61,497 nt of DNA. It comes from a virus. Under the pieces are notes generated by a model. That model saw only the letters and a program-made list of their open reading frames with translations, did not search any database and had not been told where the DNA came from. The stretch spans positions 1-61,497 of IMG/VR virus record IMGVR_UViG_3300030104_001836. One strand, 5' to 3'. Positions 7,866 through 17,100 of the stretch are shown piece after piece (positions within the stretch are counted from its first letter, which is position 1; every line of letters begins with the position of its first letter). Made by a program: the position numbers and the translations under genes.

Positions 7866-8099
7866 CTATTTAAAAAAACTTTTAAATCCTAAAGCAACCA
7901 AAGACACTACACCAGATATAACTAATCCCCATATAATAAGCCGTATCCTAAAAGATACCTTTTCATGCAATACCCTTTGAGTACGAAGGTATATAAAATC
8001 CCTTTGTGCCTCTTGTATTTCTGCTGGATTTAAGCCAAATTTTTCTAATACTTCTTCTATAGTTTCCTCAACTACTTCTTTAACTTCATGTTTTTCCAT
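7866..8099 (-). CDS. Small single-pass membrane protein
   Basis: A 77-residue protein with an acidic helical N-terminus (KEVVEETIEEVLEKFGL), a charged middle and one C-terminal membrane helix (LIIWGLVISGVVSLVALGF) followed by FKSFFK. It resembles small tail-anchored phage proteins such as DUF6127, an assignment made from memory. It starts 7 bp after the stop of the giant gene. It may act in lysis or at the membrane during DNA entry. Confidence 0.6.
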   Translation of the reverse strand: MEKHEVKEVVEETIEEVLEKFGLNPAEIQEAQRDFIYLRTQRVLHEKVSFRIRLIIWGLVISGVVSLVALGFKSFFK

Positions 8100-8106
8100 A
8101 AATATC

Positions 8107-11100
8107 CTAGTCTACCAGTTGAGAAAAATCTAAACCATAGTATTTTTCTAATGCTTTAATTTGATCAATAATTTCTAGTCTTTGTGTTTTAGGTGCTAAT
8201 TTTAAATCTTTGTCTATTTGACTAAAAAATGAATCTTTAATCATTCTTTTAATACCAGTCCTACTAATTTCTATACCATTTTTAATAGCTTCTTCTATAA
8301 TAAATGTAAGTGCAACATTAAGATTTTCATAATCATCACCATATTTACGAACAGCAATGTTAATATTAGTTCTAACATCTTCTAAACTTTTAAGTTTTTT
8401 TTCTTTATTAGAACGAATATTTTGCGTTAAATCATTAAATTGTGCAACCTTTGTAGGTTCAAAACCAAATGTCATTCTAAATACATCACTTAATGTTAAT
8501 TCATATTTAATACTTTGATTTTTATAAGGGTTTGTATACACAGGTTTTTGATCACCTTGTAATGTTTCAGCCATTTTATTTGTAAATAATTCTGTATCTG
8601 TAGCTATTGTAATAAGAGGCATACCACCAGCCATAGCTTCTATAGATTTTAAAGGTTTAAATGCTGGAGATAAATTAACTAAATGATCTACAGCAGTAGC
8701 TCCTTCTTGTTTTAGTTTACTAGATGTAATTAATGTATTAACAAAAGGCCCATAAAAATCTGAAATTTCTGATGGTAAAAATTTATCACCAAATCCAACT
8801 CTATTTGTTAAGTTAATACCTACACCTGTGCCACCTTCAGATATAATTGCTGGAGCACCATGAGTAATAAATTGACCAACCATTCCATTTAAATTTCCTT
8901 TAGCACTTTCATTAATTGCCCATTCTTTTAAATCTTCATCTGGTTCGTATTCTCCACCAGTAAACAATGATATAAGTTGACTTAATAACATATATGCTGG
9001 ATGACCTAATGCACCAGCTAATACAAATGTAGATGCTAAAAATCTAGGAATTTCTGCACCTCGTAAACCAGATATAAATACTAACTCTTGTATAAACCAG
9101 TTTTTAAATTGTAATGGCACACGCAAAAATGTATTTCTAAGCACACCGGGTTTAGCCGCATTATCATAACTAAATTGTTGTTGTTGTATTGCAAACAATC
9201 CAGATTTAATTGCTTGTTCTCTATTTTTTCCTTGTTTTTCTGCTTTAATGTATCCAGCAAAAAATGATGTAGCTCGGTTTAAAGACTCTGCACTTTGAAA
9301 CCATAACATAGATAGTTGACCAAGTTTTGATTGCTCTGTAAATATGTCTGGTGCTCTGTCAGAATAAAAATATGAAGATTTAATTTCTGCTTTTTGTGCA
9401 AGTAATAAAGCATCCATTGCCGCATTAACTTTACTAGCACTATAATTTTTTCTATTTTCTATAATTTCTCTGTAATCATTTCTAGCTAATCTATACAAAG
9501 CAGGAGTAGCTCTTCTAAATCCAGCAGATGTAAGAACAGCACCCATTTTACTATAAGTGTTTAAACCTATTTGTGATAAGTTAACAAGAGCAGATGATAA
9601 ATTAAAGAAAGCTCCAAGTTTTAAATGAGCAGACAAAGATAACATATCGCCTGTAATGGCACGACTTTTTCTTTGTGTTTTACCCATTGATCTTGCCATC
9701 ATTATGGATGTTGCACCACCAATAACAAGAGGAGCAACTGGGCCACCTATAATAAATGGTGTTGCAATAGCACCTATACCTGCCGCATAAAATACTTTTT
9801 TAGGAACAGATTTTTCTAAAGTGTTTAATGCATTGTCTACACTTCTTTCTAAACTTTGAGGGTTATTATTTAAATCACTCCACCAACTTCTTAAATAACT
9901 AGCTATTGGTTCAGCATCACCAGATACTTCACTAACTTCACCCCAACCTTTACGTTCCATAAGGTTTACATAATCATACTTTAATTCATCCATGTAAACA
10001 TACTTAGAAACAGAACCAGCAAATGTTCTAAATACTTTGTCTAAGTTTTTATCATATCCAGCAACACCTCTTCTTTTTAAAGAAAACTCTGGTATTCTTC
10101 TTCTGTTTTTTCTTTTCATTACATCTTTGATATTACCTCGTAACTCTTCAGCAGTGTATTTTTCTGATAAATTTTCAGTTAAAGAGTTCATAATTGATCT
10201 GTATTCTTGATCATTTAATACAGTAGCATCGTTAGAATATATTTGTAAATCAGTAGGTTCAACACGAATTACATCTGTAGGATTATTTTTTATGTGTTCT
10301 TGTGCCGCTTTTATTGCATCTTCTTTACTACTAAAAAATAAAGTATTTTTACTAGATTCAACAGCACTTGCTATTGATTCTATTTCTGCATCAGTTCTGC
10401 CTTGGGCTTTCAATCCTTCTATAGCTTGTTGGCTTAATTGAGGAGTAATTAAATTTTCATATATTTCATTGTTATTTTCATCTACCTCTTTTAAAACTTT
10501 TAATTTAAAATTACCAAAAAATTTATGTGGTACATAACCAACTTTTCTTCTTACAGATGTGCTTTGTAATTTATTTTCTTCAATGTAATATTTTTGATAA
10601 GCATTAATAAAAGAATTAAATGTTGTAGGTGACGTATTAATTAATGGTATACTATAAATTCTTTCATCTATTTCTAATAATTCAGCTAATTGCGTTTGTG
10701 GATTACCAATACCATTTCTTATTTGTCGCATTTTATTAGATCGTTGTACCATTAATCTTTTAAAGTCAGATAAAGAATCTGGACTAATTAAACTATTTAA
10801 ACGAGTTCGTATTAATGCTTGTGCCGATCTTACTTTAGGCAACATACTTCTTCTGTGTTGATCTATATATTTACCAATTTTATCAAATAACAATCTAATT
10901 TCTTTGTACATTGCTATTTCATTGTTACTAAACTTAACAGATTTAATTTTATTTATTTCATTAGTGCTAAATCCTTGACTTCTTAAATCTGCTATTTCTT
11001 GTTTAGTTAAAGTAAAACCTTCTTGTAATTCTTTATCAGTAAATACTTTTTGTGATGCATCACCAACAAACAATATATCAACAACTTTAGAAAATTGTGA

Positions 11101-14100
11101 TCCTTTATATTTAGTTCTAATATTTTTGTATCTATCAATAAAAGTTTTAGATCGTACTCGTATTTTAGATTCATACTCTATTGCTTTTTGAATTAACTTG
11201 GCTATTGATTTATCTTTTAATTGATTAGCAGTAACATAAGTTGGTAAAATATATTTTAAAAGAATTGTAAAACTTGGAAGAATACCTTCTTTAGTTGTTT
11301 TAGATAAGGTTTCTTCTGGTATATGTATTCTATCTGTAGATGATCTATCTTTATCAATAAATGGATCAATTCTTTTTTTGTTTTTTATAATCTTAAACAA
11401 TGAAGTAAGGGTATTCCTTGACCTTTTTATAACATTATCTTTAGTATTATTTTCATTCATGTCTGGAGGAGTAGCCATTGCACCAACTGATCTTGGTGTA
11501 GGGTCTCCTTCATTCTGTAAAATAACTTTTTCTTTAGATTCTTTTGCTATTTCTCTTTCTTTAATAGTTTGAAAGTTAATTCCATTTTCTGCATAATAAG
11601 GTAAAACATAATTTTCTAATACATCTAATTTAGTTGTAGCAGACCATGTTCTACCATCAGATGACTTTTTAAAATCTAAGTCAACCATGCTTTCACTACT
11701 CTTATCTAATCCTCTTTCTATTAAATCTTTTCTTGTAGTAAATACAGTTGCACTATCTCCTCCTGTTTTTTGTATACGCACATCTCCACTATAGGTTTTT
11801 AATTCACCAAATTTACTATTGTAAAGATATGACGTTGCCGCTTGGTAATCAAGCAGAACAGGAATACTAGCTTCTTCTTTTTCATGTTTATAGTTTTTAG
11901 GCATAACAATAGTTTGTATTATTGTACCATCGTTTCTTTGTAGTTTAGCAACTTGACCACCTTTAACAATAGCTGATCCAGTTAACAAATTGCCTGTAAC
12001 AATATACCTTGTTTCTCTTACATTTTCTTGACCAGATACAAACAATTGATCAATTGATTTTCCTTCCGGTGTTGTTGATGCATTTTCAATTCTATTTTCA
12101 GATGATAAATTTCCTTGGTTATCAATAAATCTTGATAAACCTAATGTAATTTTTTGTGCATCACCTTGTGCTAAAGCTATTTTAATTTTAAAACTACCAG
12201 TATTTGTAGCTGTAGATGTTCCTTCATGTTTTCTATCAAGAATAATACCATGTTCAACTATAGCGTTATCTTTTCCTGTGTTTAAAGAAATCCTTACTTG
12301 TGTTCCTACAGGAAAACTTTTTATATTTCTTGTTATTTGATTTTTAACATCTTGTAATTTTTTAACTTGTGATTGTATTTGTGCTGGTTTTTTTGTTGTG
12401 TCTTGACGAATTTTTTCTATAGCAGTATCATATATTTCAACAGCTTGATTTAATTGTTTTTCATTATATTCATCAACTTTTTCTTGAACATTTTTTGTAT
12501 TTAATTCTACATTTTCTGTAGTTAAATCTAAAGTAGTTCTTAATTCTTTTTGTAATTGTAAAGGTGTTAAAGGTTTAGTTTTTTTATTAATAGATACTTG
12601 TTCCATGTAAACTGGTTGTTGAAATATAGTTCCAGTTGTTGAACCATCTTGTATCATATCTACTTCACCAATAGATATTGCATCTGCTTTAGTTAGATTA
12701 GCCATATCTAATGTGTTAGTTCCAAATGCTGTTTCTTCTTCTTTTAACTCTACATATCTTTTTGCAACAAAATCATAATATTCAGTAGCTAATGCTGGAT
12801 CAAATATTAATAAACTACTAGAAACTTTATTAGCAATACCATCTATTTTTCCTGTTAAATCTATATCTAATACATCTCTAATTTCTGCATGAGATTCTAA
12901 AAATTCTTTTGTAACATTATCTCCTAAAGTATTAAAGAAATCTAAAGAGTCCGATGTAGTGTAAACTGAGTCTTGACCACCAGTAACAGTAGCATTTAAT
13001 GATGCCATTTTTTTTGCTAACATAGAAGATAGTCTTTGTTCTGCTGGATGATCAGTTGTCATTATAGTATACTTAGGAAGACTTACTTGTCCTGTTCTAA
13101 ATATACGACCTAACATTTGTAGGTAAGTATTAATTTCTGGTTCAGCTTCTAAGACAATCATGTGTCTTTGTTTTTTATCTTTAGCTCTTTGATCAGAATG
13201 CATAGAGTAACCAGTAGATGCACTTTGATTTATAACTAATACATCTAAGTCACCATTTTGAAAACTATCTATTCTTCTTCTTTTTTTAATAGAGGAGTCA
13301 CCTCTTGGTGTTATAATACCCTTTGAATCTATAGCGTATTGTCTACCTGTAATTTCTCCTACTTTAATATTAGAATTTCGTAAATTGTTAATAATATTAT
13401 CTACTGGATTTAAAGTTAAATTACCAAAATCAGTATCTCTTATTCTACCTTTTAATTCTTCAATTTGTTCTACTAAATTACCTTCACCAAATTCATTAAC
13501 TTCTTCATTAGTTAATTTTTTTCTTGCAGTATAAATAGGAACATCTGCTTTTGGTACTTTAACAGACATAGAATATTCTAAAGCACGATCTAGATACTTT
13601 AATAATAAATCATTATAAGTAAGTGTAATTCTATCACCAGCTTTTAAACTTTTATCTGCCATTATTTGACGAAGTAAATTTTCACCTGTTCGTGAAACTG
13701 TAATAACAACTTTTCTTTGATTGTTTTTTACTTCATTGTTTGCATAATTAACAGCATCGTTTACTTTAAAACTTGTCATTAACATTGTAGAAATATTGTA
13801 CATTTGTGATTTAAAATCACTAGGAACAACTCTACCTTGTAAACCTGTTTTTGCTTGTGCAGATGCAAAATCTGGATCAGAAGATGCAATTTTTTTAGCT
13901 ATGTCAGATAATTGCATATCAATTAAATGTATGTCTAAAAATAAATCAGAAATTTGTTTTGCTAATTCTTTATCGTGTACAACACCTTTTCCATCATTGT
14001 AAACACTATACTCTACACCATCAAAACTTCTTTCAACACGTCTATATTGACCTGTTTGTGCTAACATATTAGTTACAATTTGTTGTAAAGGAATACCTCT

Positions 14101-17100
14101 TGTTTGCATAACATCAACAAATTGATCAGAATCTGGTATAGATTCTTGTATATCTGTATTCATATACAAATCCATAACAACAGGATTTTTAGCCCATGTT
14201 GCAGAAGAAAATACTGCACCTCTAGAATTATTTAAAGCGTGTCTAATAAAAGTAGCACGAGTATTTATTTTGTCAGCTTTTACTTTTCTATTAGAACTAC
14301 CACCAGCGTTGTGACTTTCATCTAAAATAAATATAGCATTTGGTGCAATTGATTCTATAAAATTATGTCTAGCTTTATTAATAGGAGTTTTAAAACCTTG
14401 TTCATCTGCTTTTGAATCTCTATTTAATTGATAATAAGTTGTAAAAATATAATCATAATTATTTTCTAACATACCTTGATCACTAGATAACTTATTTAAT
14501 AAAGCCTCATGTTTTTCTCTTGTTTCAGTTTTAAAACCTTCTTCATTAAGAGAACTTAAATCTACAGTATGATTATTGTCAGTAGGTAATATTTTCATAT
14601 TAGATACATCTTCGCCAATATCTTTCATATCACGAATCATATCAGTATATAAACCAGATTTATGTGTAACAAAAACAACGTGTTGAGCATTTTTCTTTGC
14701 ATATCGCATAAGTGCGGCTACAACTCTACCTTTACCTATTCCTGTTTGATCACCTAAAACAAATCCTTTGTTTGCTTTTAATTGATCAATAGCTAAACCT
14801 AATGCTTCTATTTGTTCTGAACCAAATTTATCATTTACTTCATCTAAACTCATATCTAAATTATCAGCAACATATTGTTTAATGTCACCAACACGAACAT
14901 CTAAGTTACGCAATCCTTTACCAGAAGATGCTAATAACTCTATTGGCATATGAGTGTCTAAAGAATTACCTTTTACTTTAGGATTATATTTAGTTTGAAA
15001 TAATGTATTTCTTTCACCTTGAACATTTTTATATTCAGATTGTATATCTGTAGCAAAACGAACAAATGCACCCATAGATGTTTTCCATTGTTCACTATTA
15101 CTTCTAGCTTCGTTTTTTTGTTCTGGTGTTAAAGAAGTATCAATAAATGATCTGTCAATATCATTAATTAATGATTTCATTGCACTTTGAAAAGGCAATC
15201 CAGCTTTACTATGTTGATCTAATCTTTTTAATAATTGAGGTTTTACTTTATCATATGATTCTTTTGTAGGTTTTATAGTAGGAACACCAAATATTTCTGC
15301 TCCATATTCTACTTGTCCTACACCAGAATCTGGAGTAGCAGAAGCTCCTGCATCCTCTGGAGGTGTTATTCTAGATTTTAAATCATTTAAACTACTAGCA
15401 AAATCATCAAAATCTTCTTCAAGTTTTTCTTGATGATATCTATTTATGTTAGGTGATAACTCTGGATATTTATTTTTTGTTGTGTCATATATTTGTTGTA
15501 ATAACTCTTGTTGATCTTCCATTGTATCAATAAGAGTTTCCTCAATATCATTTTGTAAATAGCTTGGTATTTTAGTTTTTTTAAATCCTTGTAAAGTAGT
15601 AGCATCATAATCTAAATATACTTCTTCAAAAATGTCATAATCATATGTAAAAACATCTTTAATAATTTGTTTATCGTTATTATTTAATCCTTCTATCTTT
15701 CCGATGTCACTGGCGAGGCTTCGTTCAGCCACGACATTATCGTGCTTTCGTTGAGCGTTGTCTCGTAATTCTTGTTGGGTTTCAGTTGTATCGGGAACTG
15801 AACTTGATTCAATTCCTGTGACAGTATCTCCCAACTGTCCAGACACATTTCCAGTAATGTTGTCCCCAACGATCCTTCCTTCAACTTCGTTTCTAGATTG
15901 AACATCCTGTCCCTCGATGGGATCAACAGATTCATCCTCTCTTCTAGGTCTTCCTCGTTCTCCGCTAGTATCTGGAGTCGGTTTGCTAACAGATGTAGGT
16001 ACTCCTCGTACCCCAGTTGTAACTCGTTCTGATGACCCACTAACGTCAGTATCGGGTTGCTCTCTACTGCCCAGAACGCTTTCGCCTCTTTCAACGTCAG
16101 TAATGTCGGTAATTGTTTCAGTGTCTCGCTCACTCACTTCCTCCTTTTGTTCTGCGAACTCCGGTAGGGGAGGAGTCTCTGGTGGTTTTTTATCATAGTT
16201 TTTATTTTTAATATACTTAATTGCATCTTTTATTGGTTTTACCTTAATTTCTTTGGTTTTTTTTCTAATTAATTTACCAGTTGCTTCTTCTTTAATGTCT
16301 AAAGTTGCTTTATTTATTTCATTTATTAAAATTTGAAAATCATTTGGATTACTAGGATTAGTTTGATTTACTAAATATAATCTATCTAATCTATTAGTAT
16401 TTGTAAGTTCATTAACTCTTTGTGCATATGCACTTTCTACATCTTGTAAATATTTTTTACCTGCTACGGATGGATCTATAATTTCTCTTCTATATGCATC
16501 TATAGCATTATAATATTGATTTAGTTTTGTTAATGGTGATCTAGGATCATATAATTTAAATATACCTTGACCATAAGTTATATCGTCTTCTTTTTTTTGT
16601 ACAGCTTGTTCTCTTTGAGTTACTTTATCTTCTACTACAGGTGTTTCTTTTGTAACTGCATCAGTATCTTCTAATGTAGATAGAAAACCAGCCATTTCAT
16701 CTTCTGTTAAAACATTTTTTTCTTCTTCTTTTTTAACAGGCTCAACAGGTGTAGTAGTAGGTTCAGCAAATATTTTTTCAGCCGTAGTTAAAGGTTTTTC
16801 CTCAACAACAGGTGCAACAGCTTCTGGTGTAGTCTCTTCTACTACAGGAGTTTCTTTTACTACAGGAGTAGGTTGTTCTACTGGTCTACCTTCTAATTCA
16901 GCTATTCTTTTATTAATAGCATCAAAGTTTTTTTGTACTGTTTTGTTTTCTAATTTGCCTTGTTCTATATATCTAGATGTAACTTTTAATGCAGATAAAT
17001 TATTTTCTTGAGATAATAAATTATCTAATGGTAATTGTGTTAGTTCATCTTTAAGAGTTTCATTGTCACTTGCAATGGCTTTACCCATTTGTCTATTCCA

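Noticed and set aside
15917-16198. 93-codon plus-strand frame opposite the nested candidate gene
   Set aside because: Ser/Pro/Val-rich antisense shadow in the same locally GC-raised region; no Shine-Dalgarno.
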